NCBI RefSeq assembly: GCF_016629525.1
Contig: NZ_AP024269.1
Coordinates: 2,914,001 to 2,978,000 of the forward strand
Length of the DNA: 64,000 bases
DNA from: Kaistia sp. 32K
GTDB lineage: Bacteria; Pseudomonadota; Alphaproteobacteria; Rhizobiales; Kaistiaceae
Reading direction: 5' to 3'
Below the pieces are notes generated by a model. The model searched no databases. It was not told the DNA's origin and worked only from the letters and a program-made list of their open reading frames with translations. How positions within the stretch are numbered: the stretch's first letter is position 1; every line of letters starts with the position of its first letter. Made by a program: the position numbers and the translations under genes. Shown one piece after another: positions 8,453 to 16,124 of this stretch.

Positions 8453-8933
8453 GGCCTTTCTCGGACTGGGCAGCAATCTCGGCGACCGCGCCGAGCTGCT
8501 CCGCGACGCCATCGCCGCGCTCGATACCGCGCCTAGCGTGCGCGTGACGCGCATCTCGTCGCTCTACGAGACGCCGCCCTGGGGGCCGGTGCCGCAGGGC
8601 CCCTATCTCAACGCCTGCATCGGCGTCGAGACCAGCCTGTCGCCGCGCGCCCTGCTGGAGCTCGGCCTCGCGATCGAGCGCGACCATGGACGCGAGCGCG
8701 CCGTCCGCTGGGGCCCGCGCACGCTCGACATCGACCTCCTGCTCTATGGCGACGAAGCCATCGACGAGGACGGCCTGATCGTCCCGCACCCGCGCATGGC
8801 CGAACGCGCCTTCGTGCTGGTGCCGCTGGCCGAGATCGCGCCGGAGCTCACGATCGGTGGCAAGACCGTCGCGACGCTGCTGGAGGGACTGGACGCGTCA
8901 GACATCCGGAAGACGGACGAAAGGCTGTTTTAA
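8445..8933 (+). CDS. folK: 2-amino-4-hydroxy-6-hydroxymethyldihydropteridine pyrophosphokinase
   Basis: 162 residues, starting at a GTG inside the folB 3' end. HPPK transfers pyrophosphate from ATP to hydroxymethyl-dihydropterin, making the FolP substrate. Visible motifs: 'AFLGLGSNLGDR', 'SSLYETPPWG', 'YLNACIGVET', 'RWGPRTLDIDLLLYGD' with the Mg2+-binding aspartates, and 'PHPRMAERAFVLVPLAEIAP'. It is the last gene of the folate operon; the gap after it leads to a toxin-antitoxin pair. Confidence 0.97.
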   Translation: MTEAFLGLGSNLGDRAELLRDAIAALDTAPSVRVTRISSLYETPPWGPVPQGPYLNACIGVETSLSPRALLELGLAIERDHGRERAVRWGPRTLDIDLLLYGDEAIDEDGLIVPHPRMAERAFVLVPLAEIAPELTIGGKTVATLLEGLDASDIRKTDERLF

Positions 8934-8955
8934 GGGGCAGACCCGCTATCGAAGT

Positions 8956-8966
8956 AGCTGTGCTAG
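8956..8966. promoter_or_regulatory. Candidate operator before the toxin-antitoxin operon
   Basis: The short inverted repeat TAGC-TGT-GCTA lies about 25 bases before the antitoxin start and just ahead of a good ribosome-binding site (AAGGAG, 8978-8983). Ribbon-helix-helix antitoxins usually bind such short palindromes in their own promoters. The match is short, so this is a suggestion only. Confidence 0.3.
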
Positions 8967-8990
8967 CATCAGGTCACAAGGAGACGCTCC

Positions 8991-9239
8991 ATGACCAAGG
9001 TGCTGGCAAGCGACATCGACGACGCGACGGTCGAGCGTTTCAAGGCTCGCGCCGAGGCGGAAGGCAAGACGCCCGAACAGGCGCTGCACGATCTGATCCA
9101 GACCTATGCCTCTTCCGACCGCAAGGCCGAGGCACTGGCTAGGCTGGACGCCATTCGCTCTCGGACAGAAGGCAAGCCGGTGCCCGATCCCGTGGCGCTG
9201 ATCCGCCAGGATCGCGACAGCAATCATGGCCGTTATTGA
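8991..9239 (+). CDS. Ribbon-helix-helix antitoxin (FitA/VapB type)
   Basis: An 82-residue protein. An N-terminal Arc-like segment ('LASDIDDATVERFKARAEAEGKT' in part, then 'PEQALHDLIQTYA') matches ribbon-helix-helix antitoxins. The C terminus 'ALIRQDRDSNHGRY' resembles the toxin-binding tail of this group, with its basic DRD motif. A strong AAGGAG lies seven bases before the ATG. It overlaps the PIN-domain toxin gene by 14 bases, the arrangement expected of a type II toxin-antitoxin pair in which the antitoxin is made first and represses the operon. Confidence 0.8.
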   Translation: MTKVLASDIDDATVERFKARAEAEGKTPEQALHDLIQTYASSDRKAEALARLDAIRSRTEGKPVPDPVALIRQDRDSNHGRY

Positions 9240-9624
9240 CGCCAATGTTGCCGTCGCGCTCATCGTCGACTTGCCTTGGTCAAAGGAAGCGCGTGAGCGG
9301 ATCCGGCTGGACGATGCTCCGATCGCGCCGGCGATCCTTCTGACCGAGATCGCGAACGCCTTGTGGCAGCAGGTGCGAAAGCAAGTTCTGACGCTGGACG
9401 ATGCCCTCGCGGGACTGTCCGACGTCCGTCGACTGATCACGATCACCCGTGACGAAGACAGCCTTGAAGACGCGCTGCGCCTTGCCGTCTCAGCGAACCA
9501 TCCAGTCTATGACTGCGTCTATCTTGCGCTCGCCAGCCAGTCCCGGACGTCCTTGCTGACCGCCGACCGAAAGCTCGCCGCCATCGCCCGCGAAAGAGGC
9601 ATTCCCTGCCGGCTGCTGCTCTGA
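9226..9624 (+). CDS. PIN-domain ribonuclease toxin (VapC/FitB type)
   Basis: 132 residues with a complete set of PIN-domain acidic residues: Asp5 ('MAVIDANVAV'), Glu41 ('LLTEIANALW'), Asp96 ('PVYDCVYLALA') and Asp114 ('LLTADRKLAA'). Family members cleave specific RNAs, often tRNAs, using Mg2+ or Mn2+, and are held inactive by the cognate antitoxin. The intact active site and the 14-base overlap with the preceding antitoxin suggest a working pair. It lies between the ends of the folate operon and pccB. Confidence 0.88.
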   Translation: MAVIDANVAVALIVDLPWSKEARERIRLDDAPIAPAILLTEIANALWQQVRKQVLTLDDALAGLSDVRRLITITRDEDSLEDALRLAVSANHPVYDCVYLALASQSRTSLLTADRKLAAIARERGIPCRLLL

Positions 9625-9643
9625 TCGCGACGAAGCCCTCGCC

Positions 9644-11176
9644 CTACAGCGGAATGTTGTCGTGCTTCTTCCAGGGGTTCTCCAGCGCCTTGTTGCGCAG
9701 GAGGCGGAGGCCCCTCGCGATGCGGCGGCGGGTCGAGTGCGGCATGATCACCTCGTCGACATAGCCGCGCTCGGCGGCGACGAAGGGCGACAGGAAGCGG
9801 TCCTCATATTCCTTGGTGCGCGCCGCCAGCCCTTCCGCGTCGCCGTTCTGGGCGCGGAAGATGATCTCGACGGCGCCCTTGGCGCCCATCACCGCGATCT
9901 GCGCCGAGGGCCAGGCATAGTTCAGGTCGCCGCGCAGATGCTTCGACGCCATGACGTCATAGGCGCCGCCATAGGCTTTTCGCGTGATGACCGTGATCTT
10001 CGGCACCGTCGCCTCGCCATAGGCGAAGAGCAGCTTGGCGCCGTGCTTGATCAGCCCGCCATATTCCTGCGCCGTGCCCGGCAGGAAGCCCGGCACGTCG
10101 ACGAAGGTGACGATCGGAATGGAAAAGGCGTCGCAGAAGCGGACGAAGCGCGCCGCCTTGCGCGAGGCGTCGCTATCGAGCACGCCGGCAAGCACCATCG
10201 GCTGGTTGGCGACGAAGCCGACCGTGCGCCCCTCGACGCGGCCGAAACCGACGACGATGTTTTTCGCAAACGCCGCCTGGATCTCGAAGAAGTCGCCCTC
10301 GTCAACCGTCTTCAGGATCAGTTCCTTGATGTCGTAGGGCTTGTTCGGATTGTCGGGGACCAGCGTGTCGAGCGACATCTCGATCCGGTCGGCCGGATCG
10401 TAACTGTCGATCTCCGGGATCTCGCCGCGATTGTGCAGCGGCAGCAGGTCGACCAGGCGACGCATCTCGAGGAGCGTCTCGACGTCGTTGTCATAGGCGC
10501 CGTCGGCGATCGACGAACGCGTGGTGTGGATGGAGGCGCCGCCGAGCTCCTCGGCCGTGACGCTCTCGTTCGTCACCGTCTTCACGACATCCGGGCCGGT
10601 GACGAACATGTAGCTGGAATCGCGCACCATGAAGATGAAGTCGGTCATGGCGGGCGAGTAGACGTCGCCGCCGGCGCAGGGGCCCATGATGACGGAGATT
10701 TGCGGGATGACGCCGGAAGCCAGCACGTTGCGCTGGAACACCTCGCCATAGCCGCCGAGAGCCGCGACGCCTTCCTGGATGCGCGCGCCGCCGGCGTCGA
10801 ACAGACCGATGATCGGCGCCCGGTTCTTCAGCGCCATGTCCTGGATCTTCATGATCTTGCCGGCATGCGCTTCCGAGAGCGAGCCGCCGAAGACGGTGAA
10901 ATCCTTGGCGAAGACGAAGACGGTGCGGCCGTTGATCGTGCCCCAGCCGGTGACGACGCCGTCGCCGGGGATCTTCGTCTTCTCCATGCCGAAATCCGTG
11001 CCGCGGTGCTCGACATACATGTCGAACTCCTCGAACGAGCCCTCGTCGAGCAGCACCTCGAGACGCTCGCGCGCCGTCAGCTTCGCCTTGGCGTGCTGGG
11101 CCGCGATCCGCTTCTCGCCGCCACCGAGACGGGCTTCCGCCCGCCGCTTCTCGAGTTCCGCCAGCACGTGCTTCAA
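9644..11176 (-). CDS. pccB: Propionyl-CoA carboxylase beta subunit (carboxyltransferase)
   Basis: 510 residues with the two crotonase-like halves of acyl-CoA carboxylase beta subunits. Oxyanion-hole regions are '[14 protein letters not shown]' and '[18 protein letters not shown]' in the N half, and '[17 protein letters not shown]' and '[19 protein letters not shown]' in the C half; the C-terminal '[11 protein letters not shown]' is typical of PCC beta. The start is TTG, giving [12 protein letters not shown] as in relatives, with AGGAG before it. It is the last gene of crcB-rluC-ATP12-pccB, nine bases after the ATP12 gene. Confidence 0.95.
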   Translation of the reverse strand: MKHVLAELEKRRAEARLGGGEKRIAAQHAKAKLTARERLEVLLDEGSFEEFDMYVEHRGTDFGMEKTKIPGDGVVTGWGTINGRTVFVFAKDFTVFGGSLSEAHAGKIMKIQDMALKNRAPIIGLFDAGGARIQEGVAALGGYGEVFQRNVLASGVIPQISVIMGPCAGGDVYSPAMTDFIFMVRDSSYMFVTGPDVVKTVTNESVTAEELGGASIHTTRSSIADGAYDNDVETLLEMRRLVDLLPLHNRGEIPEIDSYDPADRIEMSLDTLVPDNPNKPYDIKELILKTVDEGDFFEIQAAFAKNIVVGFGRVEGRTVGFVANQPMVLAGVLDSDASRKAARFVRFCDAFSIPIVTFVDVPGFLPGTAQEYGGLIKHGAKLLFAYGEATVPKITVITRKAYGGAYDVMASKHLRGDLNYAWPSAQIAVMGAKGAVEIIFRAQNGDAEGLAARTKEYEDRFLSPFVAAERGYVDEVIMPHSTRRRIARGLRLLRNKALENPWKKHDNIPL

Positions 11177-11185
11177 GGAGGTCTC

Positions 11186-12010
11186 CTATGCCCGAGCGGC
11201 CAGTACCTGCGCCGCGGCCTGCATCTCGCGCCAGCGGGCTTCCCGCCGCGCGCTCGCTTCCTCGTCCTCGCCCCAGAGCGAGATCTGATAGTCCTCGTCG
11301 ATATGGGCCAGCGACCAGGCCTCTTCCGCCGAGAGACGCCCATGCAGCACGGCGAGCGCCAGTATGGCGGAGCCGGTCAGCGTCGTCACCGTGTTGAGGG
11401 CGGCGAGGCGGAGCGTGTCGAGATCGCCAATGGCGGCGTCGACCGCCTCGATCGTCTCGGGAAACTGCTCGACATGGACAATGCCCTCGGCCAGCACGAA
11501 GCGGGCGTGAAAGCGCTCCTGCATCCAGGCGATCAGCGGCGACCAGCGCTCATCCTGCAGCGCCACCAGCCGCTCCGGGCTGTCGGCGCGGTAGCAGAGC
11601 AGGTCCGAGCCGGCATAGCGCAGAACCTCGGCGCGGGTCTCGGCCAGCGTGTTGGCGACGCCGTCGACGGCGGAGTTGACGAGCCGCGTCAGCGGCATGG
11701 TGGAGGGCTTGATGAACTCGCCCTGCGCCGCCCATTCGGCGGCGATCGCCGCCGCGATCGCCTCGTCCGGCACGACGAGGCGCGCCTTGCCCGGCGTGCG
11801 CACGGCGCGGCCGTCGAGGCGGATGACGAAGCCGCCCTCCTCGGCCGGCGCATAGTCGGACGCCTCGTAGAAGCGCTTCGGCAGGACCGGCGCGTCGAGC
11901 TTCTCGGGGATCTTGCGCGGCGCGTCCGCCGCCTCGTCGCCGTCGTCGGCGCCAAGGTCCGCAAGCCTGCCGGCGGGCTCCTTGTCCGCGTCCTTGCCGG
12001 TCTCACTCAT
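11186..12010 (-). CDS. ATP12-family F1-ATPase assembly chaperone
   Basis: About 274 residues. ATP12 proteins bind the F1 alpha subunit during ATP synthase assembly; in bacteria they are largely confined to Alphaproteobacteria, consistent with the mitochondrial counterpart. The family is shown by 'KRFYEASDYAPAEEGGFV', 'RLDGRAVRTPGKARL', 'AAEWAAQGEFIKPSTMPLTRL', 'DLLCYRADSPERLVALQ' and 'EAWSLAHIDEDYQISLWG'. The acidic first 40 residues look disordered. Its ATG overlaps the end of rluC by eight bases (ATGAGTGA). Confidence 0.9.
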   Translation of the reverse strand: MSETGKDADKEPAGRLADLGADDGDEAADAPRKIPEKLDAPVLPKRFYEASDYAPAEEGGFVIRLDGRAVRTPGKARLVVPDEAIAAAIAAEWAAQGEFIKPSTMPLTRLVNSAVDGVANTLAETRAEVLRYAGSDLLCYRADSPERLVALQDERWSPLIAWMQERFHARFVLAEGIVHVEQFPETIEAVDAAIGDLDTLRLAALNTVTTLTGSAILALAVLHGRLSAEEAWSLAHIDEDYQISLWGEDEEASARREARWREMQAAAQVLAARA

Positions 12011-13004
12011 CGTCGTCGCCCGTATCGCCAAGATCCTTGTCGAAGCCGAGAAGGTTCCAGCTCTGCACCATGTGCGGCGGCAGCGGCGCGGTGACGTCGA
12101 GCGTGCCGGTGCCGGAAGGATGCGGGATGATGATGCGGCGCGCGTGCAGATGCAGCTTGTTCTGGATGCCGCCCGGGAAATCCCAGTTGATGTCGGCCTC
12201 GAAATATTTCGGGTCGCCGATGATGGGATGGCCGATATGGGCGGCGTGGGCGCGCAGCTGGTGCGTGCGGCCGGTGACCGGGCGCATGGTCAGCCAGGCG
12301 AGCCCCTGCCCCGCGATGTCGACCACCGAATAGAGCGAGACGGCGTGGCTGGCGTCGTCCTCGCCATGGCGCGCGATCTTCATCTTGTCGCCCGAGGGTC
12401 CGCCGTCGCGGGCGAGCCAGGTCGAGACGCGGCCCTGCGGCGGGCGCGGCACGCCCTTCACCAGCGCCCAGTAGATCTTCTTGGTCGTGCGCGCGCGAAA
12501 ACTCGCCGAGAGCTTCGAGGCGGCGAGGCGCGTCTTCGCGACCACGAGCACGCCGGTCGTCTCGCGGTCGAGACGGTGCACGAGGCGGGGCTTCTGGTCC
12601 TTGGTGTCGCGCAGCGCCTCCAGCATGCCGTCGACATGCGTCGTCAGGCCGGAGCCGCCCTGGACAGCGAGGCCCTGCGGCTTGTTGAAGACGTAGACGT
12701 GGTCGTCCTCGTACAGGCACATCGCCATCAGCGCGTCGGCGGCGCTGCCGCGCGCACCGAGCGGACGGGCGACATGCGGGCTGCCGCCGGCGGAATCGAC
12801 GCCGAGCGGCGGAATGCGCACCACCTGGCCGGGATTGACGCGGTCGTTGGTCTTGGCGCGGCCGCCGTCGACCCGCACCTGGCCCGAGCGCAGCAGCTTC
12901 TGCAGATGGCCGAACGACAGGCCCGGATAGTGATCCTTGAACCAGCGGTCCAGGCGCATGCCGGCTTCGTCGGCACCTACGGTTATGTTGACGATGCTCG
13001 CCAT
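12003..13004 (-). CDS. rluC: RluC-type 23S rRNA pseudouridine synthase
   Basis: A 333-residue RluA/C/D-family enzyme. An S4-like RNA-binding domain comes first ('MRLDRWFKDHYPGLSFGHLQ', 'RVDGGRAKTNDRVNPGQ'), then the catalytic motif 'VHRLDRETTGVLVVAKT' with the essential Asp, then 'MRPVTGRTHQLRAHAAHIG'. RluC in E. coli modifies positions 955, 2504 and 2580 of 23S rRNA; the RluC label over RluD rests on overall resemblance. Start 13004 is chosen over longer frames because AGAAGGA precedes it and the family begins there. Second gene of the crcB operon. Confidence 0.88.
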   Translation of the reverse strand: MASIVNITVGADEAGMRLDRWFKDHYPGLSFGHLQKLLRSGQVRVDGGRAKTNDRVNPGQVVRIPPLGVDSAGGSPHVARPLGARGSAADALMAMCLYEDDHVYVFNKPQGLAVQGGSGLTTHVDGMLEALRDTKDQKPRLVHRLDRETTGVLVVAKTRLAASKLSASFRARTTKKIYWALVKGVPRPPQGRVSTWLARDGGPSGDKMKIARHGEDDASHAVSLYSVVDIAGQGLAWLTMRPVTGRTHQLRAHAAHIGHPIIGDPKYFEADINWDFPGGIQNKLHLHARRIIIPHPSGTGTLDVTAPLPPHMVQSWNLLGFDKDLGDTGDDDE

Positions 13005-13038
13005 GGAAAAGTCCTTCTCTTGAAGGCGCCTCATATCA

Positions 13039-13422
13039 TCAGGCGAGCGTCCTGACGAGCCAGAGCCCTGCAAAGAGCGCGAGAACCGACACGATGAGCG
13101 ACGTCAGCGCGTAGAACGCGGCGTTGCCGGTCTCGCCACGCTCGATGAGAAGCGCGACGTCGAGCGAAAAGGTCGAGAAGGTCGTGTAGCCGCCGAGCAC
13201 GCCCGTCGTGAGGAACAGCCGCGCGTGCTGCGACCAGTTCATGCCGTCGCGAAAGGCGAAATAGCCGGCGACGAGCCCCATGACGAGCGAGCCGGTCACG
13301 TTGATGATCAGCGTCCCCCACGGGAAGGACGTGCCGAACAGGCGGGAGGACGTGAGGTTGATGCCATGGCGCAGCAAACCGCCGAGGCCCGCGCCGACAA
13401 AAACGAGAAGGGATGGAAACAT
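13039..13422 (-). CDS. crcB: Fluoride exporter CrcB/Fluc
   Basis: A 127-residue membrane protein with four helices. The family motifs 'GAGLGGLLRHGINL', 'PWGTLIINVTGSLVMGL', 'TTGVLGGYTTFSTFSLD' (polar track and Na+ site) are all present. Fluc proteins form dual-topology dimers that let F- leave the cytoplasm. A GAGGAG ribosome-binding site lies directly upstream, and 105 bases further up is a sequence matching the fluoride riboswitch, which fits the function. First gene of the crcB-rluC-ATP12-pccB operon. Confidence 0.96.
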   Translation of the reverse strand: MFPSLLVFVGAGLGGLLRHGINLTSSRLFGTSFPWGTLIINVTGSLVMGLVAGYFAFRDGMNWSQHARLFLTTGVLGGYTTFSTFSLDVALLIERGETGNAAFYALTSLIVSVLALFAGLWLVRTLA

Positions 13423-13526
13423 GGATTCTCCTCAGGGCCTGTCGCCCATGCAACCGAGGTCCAGCGAGAACATCGCCGCGACAAGAGGCTGGACGGACTC
13501 CTGCCGTGCGCCCGAAAAGGCACGTT
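13423..13526 (-). promoter_or_regulatory. Likely expression platform of the crcB riboswitch
   Basis: Just 3' of the aptamer the transcript can form a hairpin from CTGCC-AA-CGTGC to GCACG-GCAG (about 13498-13530). Its 5' arm reuses the last aptamer bases, so aptamer and hairpin could exclude each other. Nearer the start codon, ACCTC (near 13452-13458) could pair with the GAGG of the ribosome-binding site (13427-13434). Switching at translation is therefore plausible; no U-tract terminator is visible. Confidence 0.4.
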
Positions 13527-13590
13527 GGCAGGGGTCATCAGCCGATCACGGCGGTTCAGATCCGAGGGACCTCGGGAGACTCCATTCCCG
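13527..13590 (-). ncRNA. Fluoride riboswitch (crcB motif) aptamer
   Basis: On the minus strand the segment reads GGGAATGGAGTCTCCC, then a variable hairpin (CCGAGG-TCC-CTCGG), then AACCGCC, GTGATC and GGCTGATGACCCCTGCC. This follows the known crcB-motif order: closing stem with GAUGG-like loop, AACCGCC pairing with the GGC of GGCUGAUGA, and a 3' GAUGACxCC strand that forms a pseudoknot with the GGxGU loop. The pseudoknot GGAGT:ACCCC has one A-C mismatch, and the first loop reads GAATGG rather than GATGG. Directly upstream of crcB, as in known examples. Confidence 0.82.
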
Positions 13591-13646
13591 CAAGAGAAAT
13601 TATGCCGGCAACAGCCGGAATGCAATTGAGAGCTTGGGGCAAGCCG

Positions 13647-13682
13647 GCCGCCTCGGCCCGCAAAATCAGGCACCGAGGCGGC
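13647..13682. other. Isolated 10-bp GC hairpin between crcB leader and small-protein gene
   Basis: GCCGCCTCGG (13647-13656) and CCGAGGCGGC (13673-13682) pair perfectly over 10 bases around a 16-base loop. It lies 74 bases past the small-protein stop and before the crcB riboswitch, both on the minus strand. No T tract follows on that strand, so it may be a factor-dependent or imperfect terminator. The rest of 13591-13755 shows nothing recognisable. Confidence 0.4.
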
Positions 13683-13755
13683 ATGGCGGGACGACAGGCG
13701 GCCCGAAGGAAAGAGCAGCCCGAACCTGACGGCGGCGGCGGGACTCGCGGCCGGG

Positions 13756-13896
13756 CTAGCCCTTCTTGCCCTTGCCAGGCGCGCCGAGCGTCGCCTTGCT
13801 CACCTGGGTCGTGAAGGTGGTGGCCGGCGCGGGCGCTTCCTTCACCTTCTTGGGCTTCTTCGCCTCCTTGTTGCTGCGCATCTGACCTTTGGCCAT
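13756..13896 (-). CDS. Small basic protein of 46 residues (MAKGQ family), function unknown
   Basis: Begins 'MAKGQMRSNKEAKKPKK', has an Ala/Pro/Thr middle and ends 'GAPGKGKKG'. It has no signal peptide or membrane segment and a strongly positive charge (about a quarter Lys/Arg), so nucleic-acid or ribosome association is possible but unproven. Short proteins starting MAKGQ-RSN-E-KKPKK recur, from my knowledge, in Hyphomicrobiales annotations as hypothetical proteins. TGAGGAG precedes the ATG at good distance, supporting real translation. It is a single gene downstream of the desaturase. Confidence 0.75.
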   Translation of the reverse strand: MAKGQMRSNKEAKKPKKVKEAPAPATTFTTQVSKATLGAPGKGKKG

Positions 13897-13969
13897 GGAC
13901 ATTCTCCTCAGGAGGTCACGCCAGATCCTCGGCGCCCGGCAGAAGCCGTCTGCGTCCAGACCAGCCCGA

Positions 13970-15037
13970 TCAGGCGGTCTCAGCCGCGAGCGGCAAGGTC
14001 GCCGCCTGCCAGCGCCGCATCGCCTTGAACGACACGAGTTGCTGGCGGCCTTCATCCCATAATACCAGCGGAACGGAGCGCAGGCTCTCACCAATCGTGA
14101 TGCGGCCGACCTCTGTCAGTTCCGGATGATGCCGGAGGACTTCCGGCAGGCGGTAATAGGGAATGCGGCTGCAGAGATGATGCACGTGGTGCACGCCGAT
14201 ATTGGCGGTCATCCAGCGCAGGACGCCGGGAAGATCGTAATAGGAGCTGCCATGCAGCGCCGCTTCCTGATGCGTCCAGTCCGGCGGGCGAGCCCAGAAG
14301 GTCTCCTCGAACTGATGCTGGACATAGAACAGCCAGACGCCGATCGAGGCGGCGATGACGGCGATCGGCACGTGGATCAACAGGAAGGGACCGACGCCGA
14401 CCAGCCACATCAGGACGCCGACCAAGAGGGCAATTCCGAGATTGGTGCCCATGGTGCTCAGCCAGGGCCGCCAGCCGTCGCGCATCAGGCCCACCGGCAG
14501 GCGGTGCTGCAGCAGGAAGAGATAGGCGGGCCCGATGACGAACAGAACGACCGGGTTGCGGTAGACGCGATAGCCGAGGCGTCCCCAGAAGCCGCGCGCG
14601 CGATACTCCTCGACCGTCAGCGTCGTGATGTCGCCGATGCCGCGGAGCTCGAGATTGCCATGGGTGGCGTGGTGGATCGCGTGGGTTCGGCGCCAATAGT
14701 CGTGCGGCGTCAGCGTCGCCACGCCGATGACGCGGCCGACCCAGTCGTTGACGTCACGCCGGCGGAAGAAGGCGCCGTGGCTGCAATCGTGCTGGATCAT
14801 GAACAGGCGGACGAGAAACCCGCCGGCCGGAATGGCCAGCGCCAGCGCCAGCCACCAGTATCCGTATTGCACCAGCGCCCACATCGCCGCCCAGAGGGCC
14901 GCGAGCGGCAGCACGGTGATCAGGATCTCCATGACGCTTCGCGTCTCGTTCGGCTCGCGAAACCGACCCAGAATCTTCGGCCAGCCCCGCGCGTGCGAGG
15001 CGCGGTCGGATAGATGAACATCGTTTTTGTAAGTCAT
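13970..15037 (-). CDS. Membrane fatty acid desaturase
   Basis: About 355 residues with the three histidine boxes of di-iron acyl desaturases: HDCSH (83-87), HAIHH (119-123) and HHVHH in 'NIGVHHVHHLCSR'. Hydrophobic pairs ('ILITVLPLAALWAAMWALV', 'FLLIHVPIAVIAASIGVWLF') give the usual four-helix topology. The third box and 'HQFEETFW' resemble delta-12/omega-6-type enzymes, but regiospecificity and substrate (phospholipid or acyl-CoA) cannot be read. It starts 44 bases after the dehydrogenase stop on the same strand, so co-transcription is possible. Confidence 0.9.
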   Translation of the reverse strand: MTYKNDVHLSDRASHARGWPKILGRFREPNETRSVMEILITVLPLAALWAAMWALVQYGYWWLALALAIPAGGFLVRLFMIQHDCSHGAFFRRRDVNDWVGRVIGVATLTPHDYWRRTHAIHHATHGNLELRGIGDITTLTVEEYRARGFWGRLGYRVYRNPVVLFVIGPAYLFLLQHRLPVGLMRDGWRPWLSTMGTNLGIALLVGVLMWLVGVGPFLLIHVPIAVIAASIGVWLFYVQHQFEETFWARPPDWTHQEAALHGSSYYDLPGVLRWMTANIGVHHVHHLCSRIPYYRLPEVLRHHPELTEVGRITIGESLRSVPLVLWDEGRQQLVSFKAMRRWQAATLPLAAETA

Positions 15038-15080
15038 GGGCGGCGATCCTACACGACATCGGGTCGCCGCCTTCCATGGT

Positions 15081-16121
15081 TTATTTTCCGCCTTGCGGAT
15101 TATCACGCGGCGCCGCGCTTACGCTTTCGGCAACGACAATGTTTTCAAGAACTTCCCCCTTCTCGGCTGCGGCAATATTGTGCAGCGTCGTCTCGCTGAT
15201 CGCCCTGAGGGCGTCGGCGGTCAGGAAGGCCTGGTGTCCGGTTACCAGCACATTGGGGAAGGTCAAAAGGCGCTGGAAGACGTCGTCCTGGATGATCTCG
15301 TTCGAGAGATCCTCGAAGAACAAATCCGCCTCCTGCTCGTAGACGTCGAGCGCGACGCCGCCGACCTTGCCGCTCTTCAGCCCCTCGACCAGCGCCTCGG
15401 CGTCGATCAGCGCGCCGCGGCTGGTGTTGACCAGCATGAAGCCGGGACGGGCCTTCTCGATCGTCGCCGCGTTGACGAGGTGATGCGTCTCGGGCGTCAG
15501 CGGGCAATGGAGCGTCAGGATGTCGGCCTCGACCAGCACCTCGGCGAGCGGCCTATACTCGATGCCGATCTCGACCAGCGCCGGATCGTGCCACTGGTCG
15601 AAGGCGAGCACGCGGCAGCCGAAGCCGAGCTTCAGGCAGCGCGCGACGAGGCCGCCGATCCGCCCGGTGCCGACGACGCCGACGGTCTTGCCGAAGAGGT
15701 CGCTGCCGATCAGCCCGTCGAGCGAGAAATTGTTGTCGCGAACCCGTGCCCAGGCGCGCGGGATCCGGCGATCGAGCGCCAGAAGCAGCGCGACGGTAAA
15801 CTCGGCGACCGCGTGCGGCGAATAGGCCGGCACGCGCACCACGTCGATGCCGAGCTCGCCGGCGGCGACGAGGTCGATATTGTTGAAACCGGCACAGCGG
15901 AGCGCCACGAGGCGCGTTCCGGCGGCGGCGAGATGCGCCAGGAGATCGCGATCAAGCTTGTCGTTGACGAAGACGCAGACCGCAGGGAATCCATCCGCCA
16001 AGGGCGCGGTGGTGAGATCGAGCTTCGGCTCGAAATAGACCAGCTCATGCCCGAAGGCGGCGTTGGTCTCGGAAAGATACTGCCGGTCGTACGGCTTGGT
16101 GCTGAAGACGGCGACGCGCAT
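15081..16121 (-). CDS. ldhA: D-2-hydroxyacid dehydrogenase, D-lactate dehydrogenase type
   Basis: 346 residues of the NAD-dependent D-2-hydroxyacid dehydrogenase family. The Rossmann motif is 'VGVVGTGRIGGLVA' (147-160). The catalytic triad is Arg235 ('NTSRGALID'), Glu264 ('DVYEQEADL') and His296 ('TGHQAFLT'). 'LRCAGFNNIDL' and 'YEQEADLFFEDLSNEIIQDD' are characteristic of the LdhA branch, reducing pyruvate to D-lactate; other 2-oxoacids remain possible. It begins three bases after the AAA ATPase gene, so the two form an operon. Confidence 0.88.
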   Translation of the reverse strand: MRVAVFSTKPYDRQYLSETNAAFGHELVYFEPKLDLTTAPLADGFPAVCVFVNDKLDRDLLAHLAAAGTRLVALRCAGFNNIDLVAAGELGIDVVRVPAYSPHAVAEFTVALLLALDRRIPRAWARVRDNNFSLDGLIGSDLFGKTVGVVGTGRIGGLVARCLKLGFGCRVLAFDQWHDPALVEIGIEYRPLAEVLVEADILTLHCPLTPETHHLVNAATIEKARPGFMLVNTSRGALIDAEALVEGLKSGKVGGVALDVYEQEADLFFEDLSNEIIQDDVFQRLLTFPNVLVTGHQAFLTADALRAISETTLHNIAAAEKGEVLENIVVAESVSAAPRDNPQGGK

Positions 16122-16124
16122 GCT

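Noticed and set aside
9226..9624. Chance that the PIN gene is a stand-alone Nob1-like or Smg-type nuclease
   Set aside because: Size, overlap with a ribbon-helix-helix gene and residue spacing all fit the FitB/VapC toxin form.
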